Positions 1-8,718 are shown, numbered from the stretch's first letter. The stretch is 64,000 bases of DNA from Kitasatospora humi (GCF_020907985.1 NZ_JAJJPA010000029.1:20348-84347), one strand, 5' to 3'. Translations and numbers: made by a program. The notes: generated by a model not told the origin, from the sequence alone.

Positions 1-140
1 TCACCCTGATCTGCGACCCGGGCGACCGCTACCTCGACAAGTACTACTCCGACGCCTGGCTCGCCGAGCAGGGCCTGGACATCACGCCCCACCAGGAGGC
101 ACTGGACCGCTTCCTGGCCGGCGCCGCCTGGTCGGAGTGA
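1..140 (+). CDS. PLP-dependent cysteine synthase family protein, 3' end only
   Basis: The window opens inside this gene, and only the last 45 or so codons are present, read in frame 3 and closed by TGA at 138-140. The visible tail, LICDPGDRYLDKYYSD followed by a short helix-forming C-terminus, resembles the end of fold-type II PLP enzymes of the cysteine synthase/cystathionine beta-synthase group. Those enzymes make cysteine from O-acetylserine or a related activated serine. The catalytic lysine and the glycine-rich phosphate loop lie outside the window, so the subfamily cannot be decided. The gene converges on the DeoR-type regulator that ends 28 bp away. Confidence 0.6.
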   Translation, partial: TLICDPGDRYLDKYYSDAWLAEQGLDITPHQEALDRFLAGAAWSE

Positions 141-167
141 CCCGATCCGGGCCGCGGTCGAGGCCGT

Positions 168-965
168 TCAGGCGATGACCAGGTCCCGGATGTACTCGCG
201 GGCCGACTCCGCCGCCGCTTCGGGCAGCTCCGAGTCGGTCACCCAGGTGTCCACCTCGGCCAGTTCGGCGAAGGTGGAGAGCCCGACCACACCCCACTTG
301 GTGTGGTCGGCGACCGCCACCACCCGCCGGGCCGAGGCCACGAAGTTGCGGTTGGTCTCGGCCTCCGCCAGGTTCGGCGTGGAGAGCCCGGCCTCCGGGG
401 CGAGCCCGTGGGTGCCGAGGAAGAGCAGGTCGAAGTGGAGCGAGCGGATCGCCCGGTCGGCGATCGGCCCGACCAGCGAGTCCGAGGGCGTGCGCACCCC
501 GCCGGTCAGCACCACCGTGGTGCCGCCCGCCTCGCCCTGCCGCTGGGCCCGCTCGAAGACGTCCGCGACCCGCACCGAGTTGGTCACCACCGTCAACTGG
601 CCCACCGCCACCAGGTGTTGGGCCAGCGCGAAGGTGGTGGTCCCGCCGGAGAGCGCGATCGCGCTGCCGGGGGTCACCAGCGCGGCGGCGGCCCGGGCGA
701 TCTCCTCCTTGGCGGACAGCTCCAGCGAGGACTTCGCCTCGAAGCCCGGCTCATGGGTGCGGGCCTCCTCCACCGGAACCGCGCCGCCGTGCACCTTCTC
801 GATCGCGCCGACCTTGGCCAGGGCGTCGAGGTCCCGGCGGATCGTCATGTCGGAGACGTTCAGCCGCCGGGTCAGCTCATTGACCCGGACTCCACCACGC
901 CGGCGAACCTCGTCCAGGATCAGAGCCCGGCGCTGCTCGGCCAGCAGGTTGTTGTTGTCGGCCAC
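168..965 (-). CDS. DeoR/GlpR-family transcriptional regulator
   Basis: This 265-aa protein has the two-part DeoR architecture. An N-terminal winged helix (about residues 8-62, with VNELTRRLNVSDMTIRRDLDAL as the recognition segment) is followed by a sugar-phosphate isomerase-like sensor domain. The sensor shows the usual ALSGGTTTFALAQHL and VVTNS loops and the late ADHTKWG motif. Members usually repress sugar or polyol catabolic genes until a phosphorylated intermediate binds. The start is GTG at 963-965. It is a single gene transcribed away from the beta-helix/AAA gene's 3' end, and no obvious catabolic target is adjacent, so its regulon is unknown. Confidence 0.88.
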   Translation of the reverse strand: MADNNNLLAEQRRALILDEVRRRGGVRVNELTRRLNVSDMTIRRDLDALAKVGAIEKVHGGAVPVEEARTHEPGFEAKSSLELSAKEEIARAAAALVTPGSAIALSGGTTTFALAQHLVAVGQLTVVTNSVRVADVFERAQRQGEAGGTTVVLTGGVRTPSDSLVGPIADRAIRSLHFDLLFLGTHGLAPEAGLSTPNLAEAETNRNFVASARRVVAVADHTKWGVVGLSTFAELAEVDTWVTDSELPEAAAESAREYIRDLVIA

Positions 966-1016
966 GTCCGATCGCCCCGCCTCGTAGATCTTTCAATGGG
1001 ATCATCCTGCCACGGC

Positions 1017-3410
1017 TCACGCCGGGTGCGGGTGCGGGAGCGGGAGGTCGGCCGGGACCAGCAGCTGGAGGTCCTCGGTGGACGGGTCGGGCAGCTGCGC
1101 CACCCGCATGGCGTGCCGCTCCACCATGGTCTCGAAGACCTGCCGGGCGGTCCGCCCGTTGCCGAAGGTCGGCCCGCGGTCCAGGGTGGCGAAGTGCTTG
1201 AGCAGCGCCGCGGCGGTCGCCTCGGCCAGCTGGTACTCGTGCTCCAGGCACTGGGTGCGGGCGATCTCCAGCAGTTCGGCGTCGGTGTAGTCGGGGAACG
1301 CGATGGTGCGGGAGAACCGCGAGGACAGGCCCGGGTTGGCGGCCAGGAAGCGCTCCATCTCGGCGGTGTAGCCGGCCACGATCACCACCACCTCGTCGCG
1401 GTGGTCCTCCATCAGCTTCACCAGGGTGTCGATCGCCTCCCGACCGAAGTCCCGGGCGCCGTCCTCCGGTGCCAGCGTGTAGGCCTCGTCGATGAACAGC
1501 ACCCCGCCCCTGGCCTGGTCGAACGCGGCTTGGGTGCGGATCGCGGTGGAGCCGATGTGCTCGCCGACCAGGTCCACCCGGGCCACCTCGACCAGGTGCC
1601 CGCGCTGCAGCACCCCCAGGGAGGCCAGGATCTCGCCGTACAGCCGGGCCACCGTGGTCTTGCCGGTGCCCGGGGAGCCGGTGAAGACCAGGTGCCGGCG
1701 CAGTGACGGCGCCTTGAGCCCGGCCTGCATCCGCCGCCGCCCCACCGAGATCAGGTCGATCAGCGTGCGCACCTCCTGCTTCACGGTGGCCAGGCCGATC
1801 AGCGCGTCCAGTTCGGCCAGCGCCTCGTCGGCCGGACGGCAGTCCGGGATCGGCGCGATCTGCGCCGGGGCGACCAACGGCGGTCCGGCCGGGGCCAGTT
1901 GGGTGACGCGCTGGGTCGGCAGCTCGGCGGGCGGCGCCGGGGCCACGTCATCGGAGGTGCACCCCTCGGCGATCGGGCCCGGCTCGGAGAACTCGAAGCC
2001 GGCCCGCCGGTTCTGCTCGGCCCGGCAGCGGGTGAGCACGGTCCGGCAGCCGTCGATGACGTGGAACCCGAAGCCCCGGCCCTGGAGGGCCCGGCACTCC
2101 TCGAAACTGCCCCGGCCCTGCGCCGAGACGTAGACCGCGGCCTCCGCGCTGCCGCGCACCACGCAGCCGCGCAGCACCGGGTCGGCTCCCTTGGTGACGA
2201 TCACGCCGGTGGCCACCTCGGCGATCTCGCAGTCGGTGAGCTGCCCGCCGCTGCCGTGGTCGCGGAACCAGAGCCCCGTCCCGGCCTCCCGCACCCGGCA
2301 GCGGGCCAGCTCCACCGTGGCGCCGGAACTGACCGACACCGCCGAGCTGCGGATCCGGCTGAACGAGGTGTCGGTGACGGTGGCCCGGGAGTCCCGGTCG
2401 AGCACGAAGAGCGCGTCCGGCAGGTCGTGCAGCGTGCAGTCGGTCAGGGTCAGCTGGGCGCCGTCGCTGACCCAGATCGCCGGGTAGTCACCGGTGCTGT
2501 CCTCGATCTCGCAGCCGGTGGCCGTCACCCGGGTGCCCGGGTCCCAGATCGACAGCGCGCCGCGCCCGAAGGCCCGCACGGTGCTGCGCTCCAGGGTCAG
2601 CACGGACCGGCCGCGCAGGTCGGCGGCGTTCTCCGGAAGGTCGTGCAGCCGGCACTCGGTCAGCTGCAGCTCGGCCTCGGTGTCCAGGGTGAGCCCGTTG
2701 CCGGTGACCCGGTGGACCTCGCAGTCCGTCAGCCGCCCCACCGCCCGGGACTCCGCCTGCACACCGCTGCCGCGGATCTCGAAGACCTCACAGCCCGTCA
2801 GCTCCGCCAGGCTGCCCGCGTCGCTGAGCAGCACGCCGGCCCCGGCCGCGTGGTGCAGCCGGCAGCGGTGCAGCCGGGCTGCGGAGCCCTCCAGCACGGC
2901 GAGCCCGGCCTGCCCGGCCGCCGACACCTCGCAGTCCTCGAACCGCGCCACCGCCTCGCCGCGCAGCCGCAGTCCCAGGCCCGAGGGGTTGGCCACGGTG
3001 CAGCCGGTGAGCAGCACCTCGGCCCGGTCGGTCACCTCGATGCCGACCGCGGCATGCCCGTCCACCCGGCAGCCGACCAGGCTCGCGGTGGCCCTCGGCC
3101 CGGCGATCCGCACCGCGGGTGCGGAGCTGTCGCAGCCCTCGACCACCAGGTCGCGCACGGTGGCGCCGGCGGTGACGGTGAGCGCGGTGCCGGAGGGCGG
3201 GTCGATCCGCACGGTGCCGGGGCCTTCGGCCGTGACCAGGTGCACCGGCTTGTCGACCACCACGTTCTCGCGGAACACACCCCGCCGCACGGTGATCGTG
3301 TCACCCGGTTCGGCGACCGCCAGCGCCTCGGTCAGCGTGGCGTATTCCCCGGCGCGCCGCCGCCAGCGGGAGCCGCTGTCCTGCGTGACCCGGACCCGGT
3401 TCTCACTCAT
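1017..3410 (-). CDS. right-handed beta-helix repeat / AAA+ ATPase (CbxX/EccA-like) fusion protein
   Basis: This 797-aa protein joins two modules. Residues of about 25-480 form a long series of imperfect 22-24-residue repeats rich in DC, LTDCE and VRG motifs, the pattern of a right-handed parallel beta-helix of the NosD/pectate-lyase type. After a proline-rich linker, residues of about 520-790 form a CbxX/CfxQ-type AAA+ ATPase with Walker A GSPGTGKT (near 578), Walker B GVLFIDEAY and a sensor/arginine-finger region including SSRFSRTIAFPDY. CbxX-like AAA proteins remodel partner proteins, as Rubisco activase CbbX or the type VII secretion protein EccA do. The beta-helix is probably a recognition arm. 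No signal peptide is seen, so the protein should be cytosolic. Its partner is not identifiable from the neighbours. Confidence 0.85.
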   Translation of the reverse strand: MSENRVRVTQDSGSRWRRRAGEYATLTEALAVAEPGDTITVRRGVFRENVVVDKPVHLVTAEGPGTVRIDPPSGTALTVTAGATVRDLVVEGCDSSAPAVRIAGPRATASLVGCRVDGHAAVGIEVTDRAEVLLTGCTVANPSGLGLRLRGEAVARFEDCEVSAAGQAGLAVLEGSAARLHRCRLHHAAGAGVLLSDAGSLAELTGCEVFEIRGSGVQAESRAVGRLTDCEVHRVTGNGLTLDTEAELQLTECRLHDLPENAADLRGRSVLTLERSTVRAFGRGALSIWDPGTRVTATGCEIEDSTGDYPAIWVSDGAQLTLTDCTLHDLPDALFVLDRDSRATVTDTSFSRIRSSAVSVSSGATVELARCRVREAGTGLWFRDHGSGGQLTDCEIAEVATGVIVTKGADPVLRGCVVRGSAEAAVYVSAQGRGSFEECRALQGRGFGFHVIDGCRTVLTRCRAEQNRRAGFEFSEPGPIAEGCTSDDVAPAPPAELPTQRVTQLAPAGPPLVAPAQIAPIPDCRPADEALAELDALIGLATVKQEVRTLIDLISVGRRRMQAGLKAPSLRRHLVFTGSPGTGKTTVARLYGEILASLGVLQRGHLVEVARVDLVGEHIGSTAIRTQAAFDQARGGVLFIDEAYTLAPEDGARDFGREAIDTLVKLMEDHRDEVVVIVAGYTAEMERFLAANPGLSSRFSRTIAFPDYTDAELLEIARTQCLEHEYQLAEATAAALLKHFATLDRGPTFGNGRTARQVFETMVERHAMRVAQLPDPSTEDLQLLVPADLPLPHPHPA

Positions 3411-3488
3411 GACGCTCGGTCGTACCGCCTTCCCGCTGCTCGACCTGTGCTTTCGTCCGGCCCACCGTAGCGTGCTCGGCTGAGTCGG

Positions 3489-4346
3489 CTATGCCGCCGG
3501 CAATCGCTCGCCGCGGGAGAGCACGGTCACCTCGTCGCCCAGCCGGAGGGTGCCGAGTGCGTCGCCCGTCACCCCGTCGGGTCGCTCGGGGATCAGGTTG
3601 ACGCCGAAGGCCGCCTTCTTGTCGAACCGGCGGCGCTTCTGCAAGGTCCGCAGCGGTTCGGCACCGCGCCGCTCGCCGGCCTCCTGGTCGGTGGTGGTGA
3701 CCACGCATCGGCCGCACAACTTGACGGCACGGAAGGTCACTTCGCCGATCCGCAGGCGACGCCAGTGGTCCTCCTCCCAGGGCTCGGTACCGTCGATCAC
3801 CACGCTGGGCCGGAACCGGGAGACGGGCAGCGCCTCGCCGCCGCCGGCGACCAGCCAGTCGTTGAGCGCGGCGATGGAGGCGGTGGTGACGGCCAGCAGG
3901 GGGTAGCCGTCGGCCAGGCTCACGGTCTCGCCCGGCTCGCCGAACGCCGGATCGATCTCCCGGGCCCGCGGGTCGGGCAGGTGCAGCAGGCGCAGCTCGG
4001 GGTCGTCGAGCCGCTCCCGGAACCAGAGTTGGGCCTTCTCCTCGGCTTCGGCGGCGGCGAAGGTCCAGCCGAAGACCTCCCCGCGGACCGACGGGGTGCG
4101 GGGTGCGGGCACCCGCAGGGTCGCGCCGTCGGGGGCGGTGACCAGCAGGCTGCCGTCCTCGGCGAGCTCGGGGCGAAAGCCGGCCAGCGCGGGCTGGTCC
4201 CGCTGGGTGACGGCGGCGCCGGACGGCCGGGCCAGCATCCAGCGGCGGTCGCCGCGCAGGCCCCACGGCTCGACCACCGCTTCCCGAGGACTCAGCCGGT
4301 ACATGGACTTGACGGGGTATCGGTGGAGTTCGAGAAGTGCGGGCAT
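3489..4346 (-). CDS. MOSC domain-containing protein
   Basis: The 285-aa product starts MPALLELHRYPVKSM, the classic beginning of MOSC N-terminal beta-barrel proteins, so I place the start at ATG 4344-4346 rather than at the longer open frame upstream. The C-terminal MOSC domain contains the conserved LCGRC cysteine pair and a TDQEAG segment. MOSC proteins bind molybdenum cofactor or carry sulfur. Relatives include the mitochondrial amidoxime-reducing component and YcbX-type detoxification proteins, which reduce N-hydroxylated compounds. No ferredoxin domain is fused here, unlike in YcbX. A strong 16-bp inverted repeat lies 75 bp upstream of the start. Confidence 0.85.
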   Translation of the reverse strand: MPALLELHRYPVKSMYRLSPREAVVEPWGLRGDRRWMLARPSGAAVTQRDQPALAGFRPELAEDGSLLVTAPDGATLRVPAPRTPSVRGEVFGWTFAAAEAEEKAQLWFRERLDDPELRLLHLPDPRAREIDPAFGEPGETVSLADGYPLLAVTTASIAALNDWLVAGGGEALPVSRFRPSVVIDGTEPWEEDHWRRLRIGEVTFRAVKLCGRCVVTTTDQEAGERRGAEPLRTLQKRRRFDKKAAFGVNLIPERPDGVTGDALGTLRLGDEVTVLSRGERLPAA

Positions 4347-4420
4347 GTCGACATCCTGCCAGGCTAGGCTCGTCGAGTCGTCGCCGGGTGACGCGCGTAG
4401 CGGGTCCGGCAGCAGTGCCC

Positions 4421-4474
4421 GGGGCCTCACCCGTGGAACAGGACGCCCGGCGTGCTCTCCACGGGTGAGGCCCC
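4421..4474 (-). terminator. long perfect inverted repeat upstream of the MOSC gene
   Basis: Positions 4421-4436 (ggggcctcacccgtgg) are the exact reverse complement of 4459-4474, giving a 16-bp stem with a 22-nt loop. It lies between the Pro/Gln-rich gene and the MOSC gene, both on the minus strand. It could be a second terminator after the first or an attenuator before the second. No T-run follows, as is usual in actinomycetes. Confidence 0.55.
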
Positions 4475-4482
4475 AGATGCGA

Positions 4483-4521
4483 GGACCGCCCGGCAGGCCT
4501 GTGCGGCGCGCCGGGCGGTCC
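4483..4521 (-). terminator. hairpin terminator after the Pro/Gln-rich gene
   Basis: Positions 4483-4494 (ggaccgcccggc) pair perfectly with 4510-4521 around a 15-nt loop. The hairpin lies about 40 bp beyond the stop codon of the minus-strand gene that ends at 4563, which fits a rho-independent-like terminator without a U-tract. Confidence 0.6.
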
Positions 4522-4562
4522 CTCGATGACCGTCCCCCTCGGTCAGCTGACCGTGTCGTCGG

Positions 4563-5120
4563 TCAGTAGACCTGCCCCGGGTATTGCTGCTGCTGCGGAT
4601 AGGGCTGCTGCTGGCCGAACTGCATGGTCGGCTGCGGCGGTTGGGGCTGCTGCTGGCCGGGCTGCTGGAAGTACTGCTGCGGCGGCATCGGCCGGACCGG
4701 GGCCATCGGCGCCGGGCCGCCGGGCATGGCCGGACGGAACTGGCCGGGCTGCTGCTCCCAGCCCTGCGGCGCGGCCGGCTGCGGATAGCCGGGCGGCAGC
4801 GGTGCACCCGGCACCCGCGGCGCGGGCACATAGGACTGGCCGGGGTAGCCGGGCATGGGCGGGGCGGGCTGGTAGCCGCCACCGGTGCCCGGGCCGAGCG
4901 CGAGCCGGGCCGGCGGCAGCGCCGGCAGCAGGCTGGTGGACTCCATCGCCGGGGCGTAGGAGGGGGTCGCGGCCGGTGCCGGCGGCAGCGCGGCCGGCAC
5001 GTTGATCGGCGCGATCTGAGGGACTCCGCGCTCTGCGACCAGACTGTCGTAGATGGGCGTGCCCGACGAGAAGGACGGAGGGTAGTAGCCGCTTCCGTCG
5101 TAGGAGCGGGGCGAGGTCAT
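4563..5120 (-). CDS. Pro/Gln/Gly-rich low-complexity protein (possibly DUF6643)
   Basis: This 185-aa protein starts MTSPRSYDGSGYYPPSF at ATG 5118-5120. The upstream in-frame codons have no family character. A short conserved-looking N-terminus containing TPIYDSLVAERG is followed by a long disordered Pro/Gln/Gly/Ala tail ending in QQQPYPQQQQYPGQVY. I recall proteins of this shape as a streptomycete family of unknown function annotated DUF6643, but this is unverified. There is no signal peptide or transmembrane segment. The tail is typical of phase-separating or cell-wall-associated disordered regions. Function unknown. Confidence 0.7.
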   Translation of the reverse strand: MTSPRSYDGSGYYPPSFSSGTPIYDSLVAERGVPQIAPINVPAALPPAPAATPSYAPAMESTSLLPALPPARLALGPGTGGGYQPAPPMPGYPGQSYVPAPRVPGAPLPPGYPQPAAPQGWEQQPGQFRPAMPGGPAPMAPVRPMPPQQYFQQPGQQQPQPPQPTMQFGQQQPYPQQQQYPGQVY

Positions 5121-5315
5121 GGGGCATACCGTAAGCCCAGAAAGCGCCCCTGAGGAGACTGGGAGGGGTGGTAGTTCGAGATGTTTACGCACTCTTCGCC
5201 AGTGCAAAGCTCCCGTATGGTCCAAGATCGGACATATCGTCAGCGCTTTCCGGACATTCTATGAATTTCCTGGGAGTGCGCGCCCCGCGCTTCCGGAGCG
5301 CACACCGGCGCGCGA

Positions 5316-5759
5316 TCAGCCGCGCTGAGCGGTCTGAGCAGGGAAGCCCGGCAGCCCCGCCAGCTCGGAGGTGCAGAACGAGCAGCGCACCGCCGCGGCC
5401 GGAATCCGACTCAGGCACTGCGGGCAGTCCACCTTCGCCGGTGCGGGCGCCTTGGGCCTCTCCAGCTTCGCCTGAAGCTTGGTCACCGGCACCACCACCA
5501 CGAAGTAGATGACCGCCGCGACCAGCACGAAGCTGATCACCGCGTTGAGGAAGGCGCCGTACGGGAAGGTGGTGCCGGCCACCGTGAAGGACTCCTTCGA
5601 GAAGTCGCCCACGGCGCCGGAGGCCACACCGACCAGCGGGGTCAGGAACGCGGTGACGAACCCGGTGACCACGGCGGTGAAGGCCGCCCCGATGACGATG
5701 CCGACCGCCAGGTCGACCACGTTCCCACGCAGCAGGAAACTGCGGAAGCCTTTCAGCAC
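5316..5759 (-). CDS. mscL: large-conductance mechanosensitive channel MscL with zinc-ribbon-like tail
   Basis: The product (147 aa) begins at GTG 5757-5759, preceded by a GGAGG about 6 nt upstream; codons further upstream lack family similarity. The sequence LKGFRSFLLRGNVVDLAVGIVIGAAF is the MscL N-terminal amphipathic helix and TM1, and the second membrane helix is near residues 68-90. MscL opens under membrane tension to release solutes in hypo-osmotic shock. The cytoplasmic end is unusual: instead of only a charged helix it carries CPQC...CSFC, a possible zinc ribbon. The ordinary Escherichia coli channel lacks it, although I believe it occurs in other actinomycetes. Confidence 0.92.
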   Translation of the reverse strand: MLKGFRSFLLRGNVVDLAVGIVIGAAFTAVVTGFVTAFLTPLVGVASGAVGDFSKESFTVAGTTFPYGAFLNAVISFVLVAAVIYFVVVVPVTKLQAKLERPKAPAPAKVDCPQCLSRIPAAAVRCSFCTSELAGLPGFPAQTAQRG

Positions 5760-6031
5760 GGCGCCCTCCAGGAGTCTGTGCGGGGCGACTGGCCGCCCGC
5801 TCTGCAGCGGCCATCCTGGCCACGGCCGGGGCGCCGGTCCACCTCGTGTCACCCGTGCCAGTGGTTTCCGCGCGCCGTAGTTGACGGCGCGTCGGATGCT
5901 TCGGACACGCACGCGCCGGACCGGCCACCGGTGCCGCCGCCGTCCGGCGGTCGGGCGGATCGGCTGCCCCGTTCGGGCGAACGCCGGAATGTCGCCTGGA
6001 GGCCCGGCGGGCGGTTTGGCACCGTGCGGCC

Positions 6032-6718
6032 ATGACTCCTGTTGCTCGTGCCGCCGCCCTGCTGGCCACCGCGGTCATCGGTCTCGCCGGGGTTCCGGCC
6101 CAGGCCGCCGCCGACGGCACCTACGCCCCGCTGAAGCACCCCCAACCCGTGACCCAGACCGACACCCGTGAGGTCGTCGAGTTCTTCTGGTACGGCTGCA
6201 GCCACTCCCAGGCGCTGGAGCAGCCGCTGGAGGACTGGATCGCCAAGCAGCCCAAGGACGTGGTGCTGCGCCGGATCCCGGTCGTCTGGTCGGGCGCGCC
6301 CGACCAGGACGTCGAGCGTGCGCACGCCCGCCTGTACTACACACTCGAACGCCTCGGCCAGGTGGACCGGCTGCAGCTGGCGGTCTTCCAGGCGGTGCGC
6401 GACCAGGGCGCGGACCTGACCACCGAGGACGCGGCCGCCCAGTGGGCCGAGCAGCACCAGGTGGACCGCGGCCGGTTCGCCGCCGCCTACGAGTCGCCCG
6501 AGGTGGCCCAGGAGGTCGACCGGGCGCCGCAGGAGATGGCCCGGTACGAGGTCAACGAGATCCCGGCCGCCATCGTGCAGGGCGCCAACCAGACCACCCC
6601 GAGCCGGGCCGGTGGCGCCGAGCAGATGGTGCCCGTCGTCGACCAGCTGGTGTCCCAGCTGTCGACGCAGTCCCAGAAGCACCAGGTGCCGATGAAGTCG
6701 GGCCTACCGCCCAAGTGA
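6032..6718 (+). CDS. DsbA-like secreted thioredoxin-fold protein with monothiol active site
   Basis: This 228-aa protein has a signal peptide of about 27 residues (ending VPAQAAA). It then has the DsbA pattern: strand VVEFFWYGC, an inserted helical domain, and a cis-proline loop VNEIPAAIV. DsbA normally oxidises secreted protein thiols through a CxxC pair. Here the active site reads C56-S-H-S59, so the resolving cysteine is serine while the histidine is kept. A mixed disulfide could form at C56 but no internal disulfide. The protein may therefore act as a chaperone, an isomerase-like trap or a glutaredoxin-type monothiol enzyme. It is a single gene with no visible redox partner beside it. Confidence 0.82.
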   Translation: MTPVARAAALLATAVIGLAGVPAQAAADGTYAPLKHPQPVTQTDTREVVEFFWYGCSHSQALEQPLEDWIAKQPKDVVLRRIPVVWSGAPDQDVERAHARLYYTLERLGQVDRLQLAVFQAVRDQGADLTTEDAAAQWAEQHQVDRGRFAAAYESPEVAQEVDRAPQEMARYEVNEIPAAIVQGANQTTPSRAGGAEQMVPVVDQLVSQLSTQSQKHQVPMKSGLPPK

Positions 6719-6747
6719 GTTTCAGTGGTTAGCTTCGAGGTGTCGGA

Positions 6748-7485
6748 ACGACGCTTCGAGTCCAGGGGGCGGCGGACCACCACCTGGTCGCCCCCGACTG
6801 CCCGGGCTTCGGGCACAGCGACTGCCCGGACCCGCGGCGGTGTTCGACTACCGCTTCGACAGCCTGGCGGACGCGATCGAGGGCTTCTGCAAGGCCCTCG
6901 ACCTGGACCGGTTCGCCCTCTACGCCTTCGACTTCGGGGCGCCGGTCGGCTTCCGGCCGGCCGTCCGGCACCCCGAGTGGATCACCGGCCTGGTGGTGCA
7001 GAACGGCAACGCCTACCTGGAGGGCCTGTCGCCCGCCGCCCGGGCCATGACCGCCATCCGCCCCGGCACGCCCGGGGCGGAGCAGGCGGTGCGGCAGATC
7101 CTCACCGCGGCGGCCACCCGCGAGCAGTACGACGGCGGCACCGGCGATCCCAGCCTGGTCCAGCCCCGATGGCTGGACCGTCGACCAGCACTTCCTCGAC
7201 CTGCCCGGCCGCAAGGAGAACCAGGTCGAGCCGGCCCTGGACTACCACGCCAACCTGGCCCGGTACCCCGAATGGCAGCGGTGGCTGCGCGCCGACCGCC
7301 CGCCGGTGCTGATCGTCTGGGGCCTGGGGGACCCGTTCTCCGTCGAGGCGGGGGCCCGCGCCTACCTGCGGGACCTCCCGGACGCCGAGCTGCACCTGCT
7401 GGACACCGGCCACTTCGCGCTCGAGGAGAAGCTGCCCGAGATCGCCCCGCTGGTCGCCGCCTTCCTGGACCGGCTGCCCCGCTGA
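6748..7485 (+). pseudogene. alpha/beta hydrolase (haloalkane dehalogenase/epoxide-hydrolase-like), truncated and twice frameshifted
   Basis: Recognisable hydrolase sequence runs through three segments. Frame 1 gives HHLVAPDCPGFGHSD (about 6775-6820). Frame 3 gives VFDYRFDSLADAIEGF to GDPSLVQP (about 6838-7166), with a nucleophile-elbow-like FDFGAP. Frame 1 again gives DQHFLDLPGR to the end, including the histidine loop LLDTGHFALEE. The first shift, in ccgcggcgg near 6832, needs one added base; the second, in the C-run at 7164-7167, needs one removed. The usual N-terminal 50 or so residues with the oxyanion HG motif are missing. This is a decaying gene, although homopolymer sequencing errors could explain the two shifts. 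It converges on the glycosyltransferase gene. Confidence 0.75.
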
Positions 7486-7492
7486 CGGCCCG

Positions 7493-8650
7493 TCAGTAGG
7501 TGCGCCCCTTCCAGGCCGCGCCACGGCCGCGGTAGTGCTGCACCGCCGAGTCCACCGTCATCAGCAGGTAGAGCAGGGCGGTGAACGGCAGCAGCAGCGC
7601 GGCCGGGGCCGGCCGGTCGTAGTAGCGGGTCATCGGCAGGTACGTGGCGGTCATCAGCAGCCAGGCGGCGGCACCGGCGAGCAGCACCGGCAGCCGGCCG
7701 GTGGCCAGCCCGGCCACGGTGGCGACCGGCGGGACCAGGTAGACCAGCGCCAGGCCCAGCACCGTGCCCAGCAGCAGGGCCGGCGAGTGCCGCAGCTGGG
7801 CGTAGGCGCTGCGGGAGACCATCCGCCACAGCGGCCCCAGCCCGACGTAGGGCCGCACGCTGCGGACCGTCAGCTCCGGGTCGCGCTCGGCCAGCCCCAG
7901 CCAGGTGCGGCCGCCGGAGCCCTTGACCGCCCGGGCCAGCGACACGTCGTCGATCACCGCACCGCGGATCGCCGCCACCCCGCCGGCCCGCTCCAGCGCG
8001 TCGCGGCGGACCAGCGAGCAGCCGCCGGCCGCCGCGGCGGTCCGGGAGCCGGGCCGGTTGCTCCGGCGGAACGGGTAGAGCTGGGCGAAGAAGTAGACGA
8101 AGGCCGGCACGATCAGCCGCTCCCAGCCGGTCTCCGTGCGCAGCCGGGCCATCTGCGAGACCAGGTCGAGCCTCGCGGTCTCGGCGCCGGCCACCAGGGC
8201 CGCCAGCACGCCGGGGCCGTGCGCGATGTCGGCGTCGGTGAGGAGGAGCAGCTCCGCCTCGCCGGCCAGCTCCACCCCGTGCCGCACCGCCCAGAGCTTG
8301 CCGGTCCAGCCGGACGGCAGCGGCGGCGGTGTGGTCACGGTCAGCGGCAGGCCGCCCGCCCCGGCCAGCCGGCGGGCCGTCTCCGCGGTGCCGTCGCCGC
8401 TGTGGTCGTCGACGAGGATCACCCGGGCCCGGCCCGGGTACTTCTGGGCCAGCAGGCCTGGCAGGCTGTGCGGCAGCACCGCGGCCTCGTCGCGGGCCGG
8501 GACCACCACGGCCACCTCCGGCCATCTGTCGGGGTCGATCCGGTGCGGCGGCAGGCGCTGGTCGGTGCGCCAGAAGAAGCCTTGGCCGAGGGTCAGCCAG
8601 CACCAGCAGGCGGCGGACAGCAGGGACAGGGTGATCCAGAACAGCGTCAT
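7493..8650 (-). CDS. HpnB-like family 2 glycosyltransferase
   Basis: This 385-aa protein starts at ATG 8648-8650 (MTLFWITLSLL), placing an N-terminal membrane helix first. The GT-A domain follows with VVVPARDEA, the DDHSGDGT loop, LLTDADIAH as the DXD metal site, and VIDDVSLARAVKG further on. The C-terminal third has three or four membrane helices and ends HYRGRGAAWKGRTY. That ending and the overall plan match the hopene-associated glycosyltransferase HpnB family, which is thought to modify hopanoids or related membrane lipids. No squalene-hopene genes are in this window, so the acceptor is inferred only from the family. Confidence 0.82.
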   Translation of the reverse strand: MTLFWITLSLLSAACWCWLTLGQGFFWRTDQRLPPHRIDPDRWPEVAVVVPARDEAAVLPHSLPGLLAQKYPGRARVILVDDHSGDGTAETARRLAGAGGLPLTVTTPPPLPSGWTGKLWAVRHGVELAGEAELLLLTDADIAHGPGVLAALVAGAETARLDLVSQMARLRTETGWERLIVPAFVYFFAQLYPFRRSNRPGSRTAAAAGGCSLVRRDALERAGGVAAIRGAVIDDVSLARAVKGSGGRTWLGLAERDPELTVRSVRPYVGLGPLWRMVSRSAYAQLRHSPALLLGTVLGLALVYLVPPVATVAGLATGRLPVLLAGAAAWLLMTATYLPMTRYYDRPAPAALLLPFTALLYLLMTVDSAVQHYRGRGAAWKGRTY

Positions 8651-8718
8651 CCCCGCAGTCTGCCGCAGCGGCGCGGCCCGGACGGGGCACATCGCGGGAT
8701 CGGCTAGGGTCAACCACT

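Noticed and set aside
6725..7312. 195-codon plus-strand frame as a separate gene
   Set aside because: Its translation is the out-of-frame reading of the decayed alpha/beta hydrolase; the residues after the first 30 codons are Arg/Pro-rich noise.
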